In this document: positions 18,451 through 27,406 of the stretch, in pieces
Layout: each line of letters begins with the position of its first letter
How positions within the stretch are numbered: position 1 is the first letter of the stretch
The notes under the pieces: model-generated
What the model was told of the DNA's origin: nothing
The model's input: only the letters and a program-made list of their open reading frames with translations
Database searches by the model: none
Position numbers and translations under genes: made by a program
Source: Variovorax paradoxus NBRC 15149
Lineage (GTDB): Bacteria > Pseudomonadota > Gammaproteobacteria > Burkholderiales > Burkholderiaceae_C
DNA length: 64,000 bases
Direction: 5' to 3'
Assembly: GCF_001591365.1 (NCBI RefSeq)
Contig: NZ_BCUT01000001.1
Coordinates: forward strand, 248,001 to 312,000

Positions 18451-19413
18451 ATGACAACAGCAACCATTCAGGACAATTCGCCCCTGCCCGACGCCGCCGC
18501 GGTCAAGGCGATCCGGCGCTTCAACCGCTTCTACACGAGCCGCATCGGCGTGCTCGATCCCTACCTTGGCAGCGACATGTCGCTGACCGATGTCAGGGTG
18601 CTGTACGAGCTGGCCCACCGGGAAACGCCCGTGGCGAGCGAGATCGGCCGCGACCTGCGGCTCGACGCCGGCTACATGAGCCGCATCCTGCGCCGCTTCG
18701 AAGCGGCCGGCTGGCTCACGCGCGCGCCGCACCCGCGCGACGCGCGCCAAAGCGTGCTGCGCCTCACCGAAGCCGGCCACGCCGCATTTGCGCCGCTGCA
18801 ACAGAAATCGCGTGACGAGGCGGCCGCCCTGCTTGCGCCGCTGCCTGCGCACGGGCGCCAGCAGGTGATCGATGCCATGGCGCGCATCGAGCGGGTGCTC
18901 GATCCCGCTGCGGCCCCTGCGGGGCGCACGCGCACCATCGTGCTGCGCGACCCGCTGCCCGGCGACATGGGCTGGGTGGTGCAGCAGCACGGCGAGCTCT
19001 ATGCGCGCGAGTACGGCTGGAACAGCGAGTTCGAGGCCCTGGTGGCCGACATCGTGGCGCAGTTCGTGCGCAAGTTCCAGCCCGCATGGGAGAAGTGCTG
19101 GATCGCCGAGCTCGACGGCGAACGCGTGGGTGCGATCTTCGTCGTGCGCAAGTCGGCCACCACGGCCCAGCTGCGGCTGCTGCTGCTCTCGCCATCCGCA
19201 CGCGGCCTGGGCCTGGGCGCGCGCCTGACCGACGAATGCATCGCCTTCGCGCGCGCCAAGGGCTATCGCAAGATGGTGCTCTGGACCAACAGCTGCCTGG
19301 CGGCCGCGCGCGCCATCTACGCCAAGCGGGGCTTCAAGCTCGACAAGGCCGAGCCCTACGAAGGCTTCGGTCAGCAGCTCGTGGGCGAGACCTGGTCGCT
19401 CAAGCTGCAGTAG
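18451..19413 (+). CDS. MarR regulator fused to GNAT acetyltransferase
   Basis: The protein has 320 residues. Residues 1-150 are a MarR winged helix (LTDVRVLYELAHRE, EIGRDLRLDAGYMSRILRRF, DARQSVLRLTEAG). Residues about 155-320 form a GNAT domain with the acetyl-CoA loop SARGLGLGARLTDECIAF and the C-terminal AIYAKRGFKLDKAEPY. Such fusions are known in proteobacteria; the small molecule sensed and acetylated is not known. I start it at ATG 18451, only a few bases after the operator; an in-frame TTG at 18430 would fall in the palindrome. No strong ribosome binding site precedes the ATG. The last 14 bases overlap the end of the convergent tctA gene. Confidence 0.85.
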   Translation: MTTATIQDNSPLPDAAAVKAIRRFNRFYTSRIGVLDPYLGSDMSLTDVRVLYELAHRETPVASEIGRDLRLDAGYMSRILRRFEAAGWLTRAPHPRDARQSVLRLTEAGHAAFAPLQQKSRDEAAALLAPLPAHGRQQVIDAMARIERVLDPAAAPAGRTRTIVLRDPLPGDMGWVVQQHGELYAREYGWNSEFEALVADIVAQFVRKFQPAWEKCWIAELDGERVGAIFVVRKSATTAQLRLLLLSPSARGLGLGARLTDECIAFARAKGYRKMVLWTNSCLAAARAIYAKRGFKLDKAEPYEGFGQQLVGETWSLKLQ

Positions 19414-20908
19414 ACGAAGCGGTGCGCCGCCCCCTCAGCCACAGCTTTTTCAGCAGGGGCGCGAGCCACACCAGCAGCACCACCGCCGCCAGCGATGCGG
19501 CAATCGGCCGCGACACGAAGCCGGCCAGGTTGCCGTCCGACTTGATCATCGAGGTGATGAAGTTCTCTTCGAGCATGCCGCCGAGCACCACGCCCAGGAT
19601 CGCCGGCGCAATGGGAAAGCCGTTCTCCTCGAGCAGGTAGGCCACCATGCCCGCCACGAGCATCACGCCCACGTCGAACAGCGAGTTGTTGATGGCGAAC
19701 GCGCCCACGATGCAGAACAGCAGGATCAGCGGCATCAGCACGTTGCGCGGCACCCGCAGGATGCGCTTGGCCACCTTGATGCACAGGATGCCCAGCGGAA
19801 CCATGATGATGTTGGCGATGATGAACAGCATGAACACCGCATAGATGTTCTGCGGATTGGTGGTGAACAGCGTCGGCCCCGGATTGAGGTTCTTCATGTA
19901 GAGCACGCCGATCACGATGGCCGTGATCGAGTCGCCCGGGATGCCGAACACCAGCGCCGGAATCCACGCGCCGGCCAGTGCGCTGTTGTTGGCCGAACCC
20001 GATTCGACAATGCCTTCGACATGGCCCGTGCCGAACTTCTCGGGCTCCTTGGAGAACTTCTTGCTCATGGCGTACGACATCCATGCCGCAATGTCGGCAC
20101 CCGCACCCGGCAGCGCACCCACCGCCGTGCCCAGCAGGCTGCCGCGCAGTATCTGCACCGGATACTTCTTGGCCAGCGCCCACTGGCCCGAGAGCACGCT
20201 GCCCACTTTCTCGACCACCACCTCGCCCGGCGGCAGCGTGTCGACCGCGAAGCGGATCACCTCCGAGATGGCGAACATGCCGATCATCATCGGGATCATG
20301 CCGATGCCGCCGGTCATCTCGGCATTGCCGAAGGTGAAGCGCGGAAAGCCCGCCGGATTGCCGAGCCCCACACAGGCCACCAGCAGGCCGAGCAGCAGCG
20401 TGATCATGCCCTTGAGCGGCCGGTCGGAGGTGATGAACACCGCGCATGTCAGGCCCAGCAGCACGAGCCAGAAGTACTCGAAGGAACTGAAGTTGAGCGC
20501 GAAGTCGGCCAGCGCGGGCGCCGCCACGATCAGCACCACCGTACCGAAAAGACCGCCCACGGCCGAGAACACCAGCCCCGCGCCCAATGCCGTCTCGGCC
20601 ATGCCCTTGCGCGTCATCGCGAAGGCTTCGTCGGTGTAGGCGGCGGACGCGGGCGTGCCCGGAATGCGCAGCAGGCAGCCCGGGATGTCGCCCGAGAAGA
20701 TGGCCATGGCGGTGGCAGTCACCATGGCCGCAATGGCCGGGATCGGCTGCATGAAGAAGGTGACTGGCACCAGCAGCGCCACCGCCATGGTGGCCGACAG
20801 CCCCGGCACCGCGCCGACGAACAGGCCATAGAGCGAGGCCAGCACCATCACGAGGATGGTGTAGGGCTCGAAGACCATCGAGAAAGCCTGCAAGAGTGCT
20901 GCGGACAT
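19400..20908 (-). CDS. tctA: Tripartite tricarboxylate transporter large permease
   Basis: The protein has 502 residues and about a dozen membrane spans. Family blocks seen are GLFVGAVPGLSATMAVALL near the start, GDIPGCLLRIPGTPASAAYT, GAGADIAAWMSYA and FGIPGDSITAIVIGVLYM. TctA is the large membrane subunit that moves carboxylates such as citrate using the binding protein TctC and small subunit TctB. It is the last gene of the operon tctC-tctB-tctA, 16 bases after tctB. Substrate cannot be told from the permease. It overlaps the end of the MarR-acetyltransferase gene tail to tail. Confidence 0.92.
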   Translation of the reverse strand: MSAALLQAFSMVFEPYTILVMVLASLYGLFVGAVPGLSATMAVALLVPVTFFMQPIPAIAAMVTATAMAIFSGDIPGCLLRIPGTPASAAYTDEAFAMTRKGMAETALGAGLVFSAVGGLFGTVVLIVAAPALADFALNFSSFEYFWLVLLGLTCAVFITSDRPLKGMITLLLGLLVACVGLGNPAGFPRFTFGNAEMTGGIGMIPMMIGMFAISEVIRFAVDTLPPGEVVVEKVGSVLSGQWALAKKYPVQILRGSLLGTAVGALPGAGADIAAWMSYAMSKKFSKEPEKFGTGHVEGIVESGSANNSALAGAWIPALVFGIPGDSITAIVIGVLYMKNLNPGPTLFTTNPQNIYAVFMLFIIANIIMVPLGILCIKVAKRILRVPRNVLMPLILLFCIVGAFAINNSLFDVGVMLVAGMVAYLLEENGFPIAPAILGVVLGGMLEENFITSMIKSDGNLAGFVSRPIAASLAAVVLLVWLAPLLKKLWLRGRRTASSTAA

Positions 20909-20924
20909 GGATGGATGTTTCCGG

Positions 20925-21398
20925 TTACCAGGCGATGGGCATCAGGACGCCCCAGGGGAGCGGAACCCGCAGCAGCTTGTAGAACGCGGCATGGATCAGC
21001 AGCGCGGCAACCAGCGCGATCAGCAGCGCACGGCCCGGCGGCACGCGCATGGCGAGCATCAGTGCCAGCAGCGAGATCGCTGCAGTCGGCAGGAAGCCGA
21101 GCCGCTCGGAGGCGAACATGTAGAACAGCACCGCGCCGATGACCAGCGCGGCGGACAGCACGTGACGCGGCGAAGCGGCCCAGTCGCCAAGCCGCACCCA
21201 GGCCGCGGCATGGCGTTCGCGCCATCCCTTGGCCAGCAGCATCGCGCCGCAGACGCACAGCCCCGCGGCAATCAGCCCCGGAAACAGCGCAGGCCCCACC
21301 TGCTGGCCCGGTATGCCCGGATAGCCCTGCACCACGGCAAGCACCACGATGCCGAGCGCCAGCAGGATCGCGCCGAAGATCGCGTCGTTGAATTTCAT
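20925..21398 (-). CDS. tctB: Tripartite tricarboxylate transporter small subunit
   Basis: The protein has 157 residues with about four hydrophobic segments (AIFGAILLALGIVVLAVV, LFPGLIAAGLCVCGAMLL, ALVIGAVLFYMFA, TAAISLLALMLAM) typical of TctB. The GPALFPGLIA motif near residue 35 is conserved in the family. It partners TctA in the inner membrane; its exact role is poorly known. It lies between tctC and tctA with short gaps (43 and 16 bases), so the three are one transcription unit. Confidence 0.88.
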   Translation of the reverse strand: MKFNDAIFGAILLALGIVVLAVVQGYPGIPGQQVGPALFPGLIAAGLCVCGAMLLAKGWRERHAAAWVRLGDWAASPRHVLSAALVIGAVLFYMFASERLGFLPTAAISLLALMLAMRVPPGRALLIALVAALLIHAAFYKLLRVPLPWGVLMPIAW

Positions 21399-21441
21399 CG
21401 CGCCGCACCTCCGCCCGGCGGGCGCGCGCGCCGTCCGGCGC

Positions 21442-22449
21442 TCACTTGACGATACCCACGGCCTTCATCGTGGCGCCGAGTTCGGCGTCGGACTTGGCCA
21501 TGTAGGCAGCGAAGTCGTCGGGGCCCGCATAGATCACCCCAAAGCCGCGCGAGGCCATGAAATCGGTGTACTCCTTGCTTGCCACCACTTTCTTGAGCGC
21601 GCCCGCCAGCTTGTCGCGCACGTCGGCCGGCAGGCCCTTGGGCGCGACGATGCCGCGCCAGGCCGCCATCGACCAGTCGCTGCCGATGGCCGCCTTGAGC
21701 GTGGGCACGTTGGGATAGAGGGCCGAGGGCTTGTCGCTCATGATCGCAAGGCTCTTGACCTTGCCCGCATCGATCAGCGAACGCGCCTCGGGCAGCGAGA
21801 CCGGCGCGATGTCGACACCGCCCGCAACCACGTCCTGCAGGCCCGGCGCCGCGCCATTGCTCGGCACCCACGGCACGGCCGCGGGATCGATCTTCTGGTC
21901 GCGCAAGAGGCCCGCGATGGCCAGGTGCCAGATGCCGCCCTGTCCCGTGCCGGAAGCCTTGAGCTTGCCGGGACTGGCCTTGATGGCCGCCAGCAACTCG
22001 GCCACGTTCTTGTAGGGCGCGTCGGCCCGCACCTGGATGCCGGCCGGGTCGAGATTGGCAAGGCCGATCGGCGTGTACGAGGCACTGGTCAGCGGCGTCA
22101 GCCCCTGCCAATGCATCATGCCGATCTCGACCGTGGCCATGCCGATGGTGTAGCCGTCAGGCGGTGCGGCGGCAATGGCCGCATGGCCCACCACGCCGTT
22201 GCCGCCGGTGCGGTTCACCACCGTCATCGGCTGGCCGAGTTCCTTTTCGAGCAGGCTCGCGATGATGCGCGCCGTGGCATCGGTGCCGCCGCCCGCACCC
22301 CATGGAACGATCAGCGTGACGGGCCGGCTGGGATACGCCTGGGCCGCCGCAGGCGCTGCCGCGGCGAACATGGCAAGCCCTGCTGCCACACCTGCCGCAT
22401 GGGCCACGAAGGAGCGGCGCGAAAAAAAGCCGGCGGAACGAACACGCAT
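21442..22449 (-). CDS. tctC: Tripartite tricarboxylate transporter binding protein (Bug family)
   Basis: The protein has 335 residues. A signal peptide (SRRSFVAHAAGVAAGLAMFA, ending AAAQA) is followed by the Bug-family start YPSRPVTLIVPWGAGGGTDA, then NRTGGNGVVGHAAIA, DGYTIGMATVEI and AVPWVPSNGAAPGLQDVVAG. The SRRSF motif could even use Tat export. It binds its carboxylate ligand in the periplasm and delivers it to TctAB. Bug proteins are greatly expanded in Burkholderiales with diverse ligands, so the ligand is unknown. GGAG precedes ATG 22449. It leads the tct operon. Confidence 0.92.
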   Translation of the reverse strand: MRVRSAGFFSRRSFVAHAAGVAAGLAMFAAAAPAAAQAYPSRPVTLIVPWGAGGGTDATARIIASLLEKELGQPMTVVNRTGGNGVVGHAAIAAAPPDGYTIGMATVEIGMMHWQGLTPLTSASYTPIGLANLDPAGIQVRADAPYKNVAELLAAIKASPGKLKASGTGQGGIWHLAIAGLLRDQKIDPAAVPWVPSNGAAPGLQDVVAGGVDIAPVSLPEARSLIDAGKVKSLAIMSDKPSALYPNVPTLKAAIGSDWSMAAWRGIVAPKGLPADVRDKLAGALKKVVASKEYTDFMASRGFGVIYAGPDDFAAYMAKSDAELGATMKAVGIVK

Positions 22450-22574
22450 GGTTTTGTCTCCTAGGCGAAAGTCATTGGTATGACGATTGAACGGCAAACC
22501 GGTTTTTCTCACAGTTCGCTCGCCGGAGACATTAGGGTGAACCATCGTGCGCCGTGCGCGGCGCGGCGACGTCG

Positions 22575-23357
22575 CTACTGCATGAACCAGCCGTGGCTCA
22601 CCACCAGCGACTGGCCGGTCAGCGCATTGGTCGGGAAGGCCGCGAACAGCAGCGCCACGCGCGCCACATCGTCGGTGGTGGTGAATTCGCCATCGACCGT
22701 TTCCTTCAGCATCACGTTCTTGACGACCTGCTCCTCGGTGATGCCGAGCGTCTTCGCCTGCTCGGGAATCTGCTTCTCGACCAGCGGCGTGCGCACGAAG
22801 CCCGGGCAGATCACGTTGGCGCGCACGCCGTGCTTCGCGCCTTCCTTCGCCACCGTCTTGGCCAGGCCGATGAGCCCGTGCTTGGCGGTGACGTAAGGCG
22901 CCTTCAGCAGCGAAGCTTCCTTGGAGTGCACCGATCCCATGTAGATCACGCTGCCGCCGCGGCCCTGGGCGTACATGTGCTTGAGGCAGGCCTTGGTGGT
23001 GAGGAATGCGCCGTCGAGATGGATCGCGAGCATCTTCTTCCAGTCGGCAAAGCTGAATTCCTCGACCGGATGAACGATCTGCACGCCCGCGTTGCTGACC
23101 AGGATGTCGATGCCGCCGAAGGCCTTGGCGGCCTCCTCGACCGAGGCATCGACCTGCTCTTCGCTGGTCACGTCCACCGCCACGCCCAGGGCCTGCGCGC
23201 CCGTTGCCTGGAGCTCGGCCGCGGTGGCCTCGGCGGCCTGCTTGTTGAGGTCGGCAATGACGACCTTGGCCCCCTCGCGCGCGAACAGGATGGCAATCTC
23301 CTTGCCGATGCCGCTGGCCGAACCGGTGATGTAGGCGACCTTGTCCTTGAGTTGCAT
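22575..23357 (-). CDS. bdhA: 3-hydroxybutyrate dehydrogenase
   Basis: The protein has 260 residues of the short-chain dehydrogenase family. The NAD motif [16 protein letters not shown], the [14 protein letters not shown] segment, the catalytic [20 protein letters not shown] (Ser and YxxxK) and [19 protein letters not shown] are the fingerprint of D-3-hydroxybutyrate dehydrogenases. It interconverts 3-hydroxybutyrate and acetoacetate in the cytoplasm, a step in reuse of stored polyhydroxybutyrate. An AAGGA ribosome binding site precedes ATG 23357. It follows the patatin gene by 57 bases on the same strand, a pairing that fits polymer or lipid mobilisation. Confidence 0.92.
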   Translation of the reverse strand: MQLKDKVAYITGSASGIGKEIAILFAREGAKVVIADLNKQAAEATAAELQATGAQALGVAVDVTSEEQVDASVEEAAKAFGGIDILVSNAGVQIVHPVEEFSFADWKKMLAIHLDGAFLTTKACLKHMYAQGRGGSVIYMGSVHSKEASLLKAPYVTAKHGLIGLAKTVAKEGAKHGVRANVICPGFVRTPLVEKQIPEQAKTLGITEEQVVKNVMLKETVDGEFTTTDDVARVALLFAAFPTNALTGQSLVVSHGWFMQ

Positions 23358-23414
23358 GGTGAATGTCCTTGAGGTTGGAAAGAAGAAAAAACGGGTTGCA
23401 AGAATCGGGCGCCT

Positions 23415-24626
23415 TCAGCGCGAGAGCCCGGGGCGCTTGACGCGCTCCACGCCGGGCTCGCCGAGATCGAAGGTGGTCACGCCGTTCACGGTGGCGTCGC
23501 TGCGCAGCGTCTCGGGATGCGCGAGCGTGCGCCGCATGTCGCGCGCGCCGGCCTCCCAATGCTCTTCGACGGCGGCGCGCGAGAACTCGTAGTCCTTCGA
23601 TTCGACCTCGTAGGGCTTGTCGCGGTAGATCAGGTGGAAGATGTCGATCGGGTGGTGCGTGAGCTCGGCCTGCACCGCCAGCACCGACGGGTCATTGCGA
23701 AGGCGCGCCGGCAGCTTGGAGATCAGGTCGGCAATGGCCTGCTGCAGGTTCAGGTTGGCGGCCAGCGCATCGGTGTTCATGCGGGTGCGGCTCGAATAGG
23801 TGATGTCCTTCTGCCGCTCCATCACGCCCGACAGCGTGCGCGGCATCTCGCCGCGTGCATTGAAAAGGTCAACCTGCAGCACCACCAGCGGCTCGGAGCG
23901 CGGATGGATGTCGAGCACGTACTGCAGCGGCGTGTTCGAGACGATGCCGCCGTCCCAGTAGTCGTCGCCGTCGATGCTGACCGGCGCAAAGCCCGGCGGC
24001 AGCGCGCCGCTGGCCATGATGTGCTCGGGGCCGATGCGCTGGCGCGTATTGTCGAAGTACACCGAGTTGCCGGTGCGCACGTCGACCGCGCCCACGCTGA
24101 AGCGCGCCTCGCAGGCGTTGATGCGGTCGAAGTCGACCAGGCGCTCGAGCGTGGCCTTCAGCGGCGCGGTGTCGTAGTAGCTCAGGAGCGGCGCCGCGGC
24201 GCCCATCAGCAGCGCGGGCGAATAGCGCGGCTCGAAGAAGCCCGGAATGCCCACCAGCATCGCCATGCTGGCGCTCCACTGGTTCTGCGTGGCGCGGTCG
24301 CCCAGCCATGACGGCAGGCGCTGCGCCGGCCCCGAAGACACCAGGTGCCAGAACTCGCGCAGCCGGTCGACGCGCTTCTCGGGCGCGTTGCCCGCGATCA
24401 GCGCCGCATTGATGGCGCCGATGGAGACACCGGCAATCCAGTGCGGCTGCAGGTCGGTCTCGCTGAGCGCGGCATACACGCCGGCCTGGTAGGCGCCGAG
24501 CGCGCCGCCGCCCTGCAGCACCAGCGCCTTGCGCGCGGCGCGCATGTCTTCGCGGCGCTCCTCGAAGGTGTTGTTGAGGGTTTTTTGGCTTGCGGCACGT
24601 GGCTTCCCGGTCGTCTTCGTCGTCAT
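23415..24626 (-). CDS. Patatin-like phospholipase family protein
   Basis: The protein has 403 residues. The patatin domain has the oxyanion motif LQGGGALGAYQAG near residue 40, the nucleophile elbow GVSIG near residue 68 and the catalytic Asp in YWDGGIVSN near residue 220. The C-terminal part (SGVMERQKDITYSSR, HLIYRDKPYEVESKDYEFS) matches the DUF3734 extension found in proteobacterial members. There is no signal peptide, so it should act in the cytoplasm or at the inner membrane. It would hydrolyse acyl esters. The next gene is bdhA, so a role in polyhydroxybutyrate or lipid turnover is possible. Confidence 0.88.
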   Translation of the reverse strand: MTTKTTGKPRAASQKTLNNTFEERREDMRAARKALVLQGGGALGAYQAGVYAALSETDLQPHWIAGVSIGAINAALIAGNAPEKRVDRLREFWHLVSSGPAQRLPSWLGDRATQNQWSASMAMLVGIPGFFEPRYSPALLMGAAAPLLSYYDTAPLKATLERLVDFDRINACEARFSVGAVDVRTGNSVYFDNTRQRIGPEHIMASGALPPGFAPVSIDGDDYWDGGIVSNTPLQYVLDIHPRSEPLVVLQVDLFNARGEMPRTLSGVMERQKDITYSSRTRMNTDALAANLNLQQAIADLISKLPARLRNDPSVLAVQAELTHHPIDIFHLIYRDKPYEVESKDYEFSRAAVEEHWEAGARDMRRTLAHPETLRSDATVNGVTTFDLGEPGVERVKRPGLSR

Positions 24627-24685
24627 ATGGTGTCATTTGACACCAGCGCGAAGACCGCAAGCTGACCGCGCGCCGCTTGGCCCCC

Positions 24686-25135
24686 TCACATCTTGGGCAG
24701 CATCTGGCCCCGGATTTCGCCGCCCGGGTTGGCGGCGGTGTGGACGTTGGCATACCACTTGCCGGCGATCAGGTCGGCCGCCTGCGCCGGCGTGAGCGTG
24801 GCCTGGCCCTCGATCGGGCTGGCCGCGTTGGCAAAGGGCAGCACCACGCCGGCATTGGCGCCCGCGGCCGCCGGGCCATGGAAGTGCGCCGCGGTAGCCG
24901 GGCCGCTCAGGCCGCTGTAGGTGATCTTGTACTTGAGGACATTGGTGTCCCGGTTGAGCCAGGCTTCCGCCAGGCCGCTGCCGCGCGTCATGTTGGGCGG
25001 CACTTCGCTGGCGGCGTTCATCGCGCCGCTGAAGCTCGCGGTGTTCGACCTGGACATCATTCCGCAACCGGCCAGCGCGGCACTGGCCACGCCGGCGATG
25101 AGGGTTGCGCGCAAAAAGCTGCCATATCGGGTCAT
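24686..25135 (-). CDS. CHRD-domain lipoprotein
   Basis: The protein has 149 residues from ATG 25135, which has GGAG 9 bases upstream. A signal peptide ends in the lipobox ALAGC. The mature part is one CHRD domain: FSGAMNAASEVPPN, YKITYSGLSGPATAAHFHGP, LTPAQAADLIAGKWYANVHT and NPGGEIRGQ. CHRD domains occur in chordin and in bacterial exported proteins; their bacterial role is unclear. The HFHG and VHT histidines give a cupredoxin/SOD-like look, but metal binding is not proven. It is divergent from the DUF924 gene. Confidence 0.85.
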   Translation of the reverse strand: MTRYGSFLRATLIAGVASAALAGCGMMSRSNTASFSGAMNAASEVPPNMTRGSGLAEAWLNRDTNVLKYKITYSGLSGPATAAHFHGPAAAGANAGVVLPFANAASPIEGQATLTPAQAADLIAGKWYANVHTAANPGGEIRGQMLPKM

Positions 25136-25251
25136 GAGCTTTATCTCCTGAGTTATGAAAACCGCTACAGCATAGGCAGGCCTTGCCATTTGCCTTGTCG
25201 GCCACCACCGCGACTTTGGCGGCCGGGCGCGGGCTGAAAGAGAATGCGGCC

Positions 25252-25803
25252 ATGAACCCTGCCGAGCTCCCCACCGCCCGAGACATCGTCGGCTTCTGGC
25301 GCCAAGCCGGGCCCGAACGATGGTTTGCCAAGAACGAAGCCTTCGACGCGCAGTTCCGCGAACGCTTCCTTGCCGCCCACGAAGCGGCCGCGCACGGCGA
25401 GCTCGACCATTGGGCGCAGGGCGCCGAGGGCGCCCTGGCACTGCTGGTGCTGCTCGACCAGTTTCCGCGCAACACCTGGCGCGGAAACGCGCGCATGCTG
25501 GCCACCGATGCCAAGGCGCTGGCCATCGCCCGCCAGGCGATCGAAGCGGGCCTCGACCTGAAGACCGACGAGGAGTTGCGGCGCTTTTTCTACCTGCCCT
25601 TCATGCATTCCGAGTCGCTGGACGACCAGCAGCGCTCGGTCGAGCTCAACGCCGCGCTCGATGCCAACACCCAGCGCTTCGCGGTGCTGCACCGCGACAT
25701 CATTGCGCGCTTCGGCCGCTTTCCGCACCGCAACAAGCTGCTCGGGCGCACCAGCAGCGCGGAGGAGCAGCGCTTCCTCGACGAGGGCGGCTTCGCGGGA
25801 TAG
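25252..25803 (+). CDS. DUF924 family protein
   Basis: The protein has 183 residues and is all-helical. Characteristic segments are DIVGFWRQAGPERWFAKNEAFD, LLVLLDQFPRNTWRG, FFYLPFMHSESLDDQ and RFGRFPHRNKLLGRTSSAEE, which define the DUF924 (TPR-like) family. The function of the family is unknown. The start at ATG 25252 agrees with the family's usual N-terminus. It ends 12 bases from the convergent YihY gene. Confidence 0.88.
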   Translation: MNPAELPTARDIVGFWRQAGPERWFAKNEAFDAQFRERFLAAHEAAAHGELDHWAQGAEGALALLVLLDQFPRNTWRGNARMLATDAKALAIARQAIEAGLDLKTDEELRRFFYLPFMHSESLDDQQRSVELNAALDANTQRFAVLHRDIIARFGRFPHRNKLLGRTSSAEEQRFLDEGGFAG

Positions 25804-25815
25804 CCAGGGCCTGCC

Positions 25816-26727
25816 CTAGCGCTGCGGCAGCGGGTCCGAGCGCGTCGGCGAAGGATTCGCGTCGGCGCTGCGCCCCATGTCCTTGAGCGAGCCATAGGTC
25901 TTGGCATAGACCCAGGTGAACTCGGCCCCGAGCAGGAAGATCTGCGCCGAGTAGTACACCCACACCAGCACCACGACCAGCGAACCCGCGGCGCCGTAGC
26001 CCGAGGCCACGCTGCTCTTGCCGATGTACAGCCCGATCAGGTGCTTGCCGATGGTGAACAGCAGCGCCGTGACCGCCGCGCCCACCCACACGTCGCGCCA
26101 CTGCACCCTGACGCGCGGCATGATCTTGTAGATCATCGCGAAGATCACCGTCACCATCGCAAAGCTGAAGACGAAATTCACCGCCTGCGCCAGCGTGGCC
26201 CAGCCGCCGAACACCGGCGCCCACCACTTGCTGAGCGCCGCCAGCGCCGCACTGGCCACCAGCGACACCATCAGCAGGAAGCCGATGGCCATGATCATGC
26301 TGAACGACAGCAGCCGCACGCGCAGCAGGTTGAACAGGCCCTTGCTCTTGGTGCGCGCCGGCGCCCGCCAGATGCGGTCGAGCGCGTCCTGCAGTTCGCC
26401 GAAGACGGTGGTCGCGCCGACCACCAGCAGGCCCAGGCCGACCACCGTGGCCACGATGCCTTCGGCCGGCTTGTTGACCGCCTGCAGCATGCCCTGCACC
26501 GCGGCCGCGCCCTGCGCGCCCATGAGGCCGGAAAGCTGCGCGAAGATCTCGCCGCGCGCGGCCTCCTGGCCGAACACCAGGCCGGCCACCGAGATCACGA
26601 TCAGGAGCAGCGGCGCGATCGAGAACACCGTGTAGTAGGCCAGCGCGGCACCCATGCTCGGAGCGTAGTCGTTGGACCAGGAGGCCACGGCCTGCTTGCA
26701 GAGATCGAAGAGCGCGCGGATTTGCAT
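25816..26727 (-). CDS. YihY/BrkB family inner-membrane protein
   Basis: The protein has 303 residues with six predicted membrane spans: MGAALAYYTVFSIAPLLLIV, then IVATVVGLGLLVVGATTVFG, further spans around residues 135-260, and a closing YSAQIFLLGAEFTWVYAK. The family was once called ribonuclease BN/BrkB, but the current view is an envelope transporter-like protein. The signature DALDRIWRAP follows the second span. The C-terminus is a short charged tail. ATG 26727 is the family-consistent start. It is divergent from the chromate transporter pair. Confidence 0.88.
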   Translation of the reverse strand: MQIRALFDLCKQAVASWSNDYAPSMGAALAYYTVFSIAPLLLIVISVAGLVFGQEAARGEIFAQLSGLMGAQGAAAVQGMLQAVNKPAEGIVATVVGLGLLVVGATTVFGELQDALDRIWRAPARTKSKGLFNLLRVRLLSFSMIMAIGFLLMVSLVASAALAALSKWWAPVFGGWATLAQAVNFVFSFAMVTVIFAMIYKIMPRVRVQWRDVWVGAAVTALLFTIGKHLIGLYIGKSSVASGYGAAGSLVVVLVWVYYSAQIFLLGAEFTWVYAKTYGSLKDMGRSADANPSPTRSDPLPQR

Positions 26728-26815
26728 GGCGGTGGAGTCTCCCTTTGAGTGATGCAGGGGCATGTCAGCCCGGTGCCCGGCATGTTGCAGGCCTGGCTAC
26801 GATAATCGCATCCAC

Positions 26816-27406
26816 ATGCATCCGTCTCCTTCAGGCGCGGCGGCGCCGCCCGCCCATCCGCAACCGAAGTCGCCACGCGACCTTTTTGTTTCATTCACCT
26901 GGCTTGCGCTGCAGGGCTTCGGTGGCGTGCTGGCCATCGTCCAGCGCGAGATGGTGGAGAAGAAGCGCTGGCTCACGCCCGAGCAGTTCCTGGAAGACTG
27001 GGCCGTGGCCCAGGTGATGCCGGGGCCGAACGTGATCAACCTCGCACTGATGATCGGCGACCGCTACTTCGGCCTGCGCGGCGCCATTGCCGCGGTGGCC
27101 GGCATGCTCGCGATACCGCTCGTGGTCATCCTCGTGCTGGCCGTGCTCTATGCCCACTACGCCGCCAACCCGCAGGTGGCCGCCGCGCTGCGCGGCATGG
27201 GCGCGGTGTCGGGCGGGCTGATCGCCGCCACCGGCATCAAGCTGATTCCGCAGCTGCGCAAGCACCCGCTGGGCTTTGCCACCTGCCTGGCTTTCGTGGC
27301 GCTGGTGTTCGGCGCGATTGCGCTGTTCAAGATGCCGCTCGGCTGGGTGCTGCTGGCCGTGGGCGGCGTGGCCTGTGCGTGGACCTGGCGCAGGATCGCC
27401 GCATGA
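26816..27406 (+). CDS. Chromate transporter, first half (short-chain CHR)
   Basis: The protein has 196 residues and holds a single CHR domain with FTWLALQGFGGVLAIVQREM, ITPE-like LTPEQFLEDWAVAQVMPGPNVINLA and about five membrane spans. In one-piece ChrA the domain is duplicated; here the two halves are separate genes that overlap by 4 bases (ATGA) and presumably form a heterodimer. Such pairs export chromate or related oxyanions. The Pro/Ala-rich first 20 residues may be an overlong start; no better ATG with a ribosome binding site was seen. Confidence 0.85.
   Translation: MHPSPSGAAAPPAHPQPKSPRDLFVSFTWLALQGFGGVLAIVQREMVEKKRWLTPEQFLEDWAVAQVMPGPNVINLALMIGDRYFGLRGAIAAVAGMLAIPLVVILVLAVLYAHYAANPQVAAALRGMGAVSGGLIAATGIKLIPQLRKHPLGFATCLAFVALVFGAIALFKMPLGWVLLAVGGVACAWTWRRIAA

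Noticed and set aside
26601-26894. Minus-strand frame upstream of the YihY gene
   Set aside because: It overlaps the start of the YihY and chromate transporter genes and is Cys/Arg-rich without a domain.
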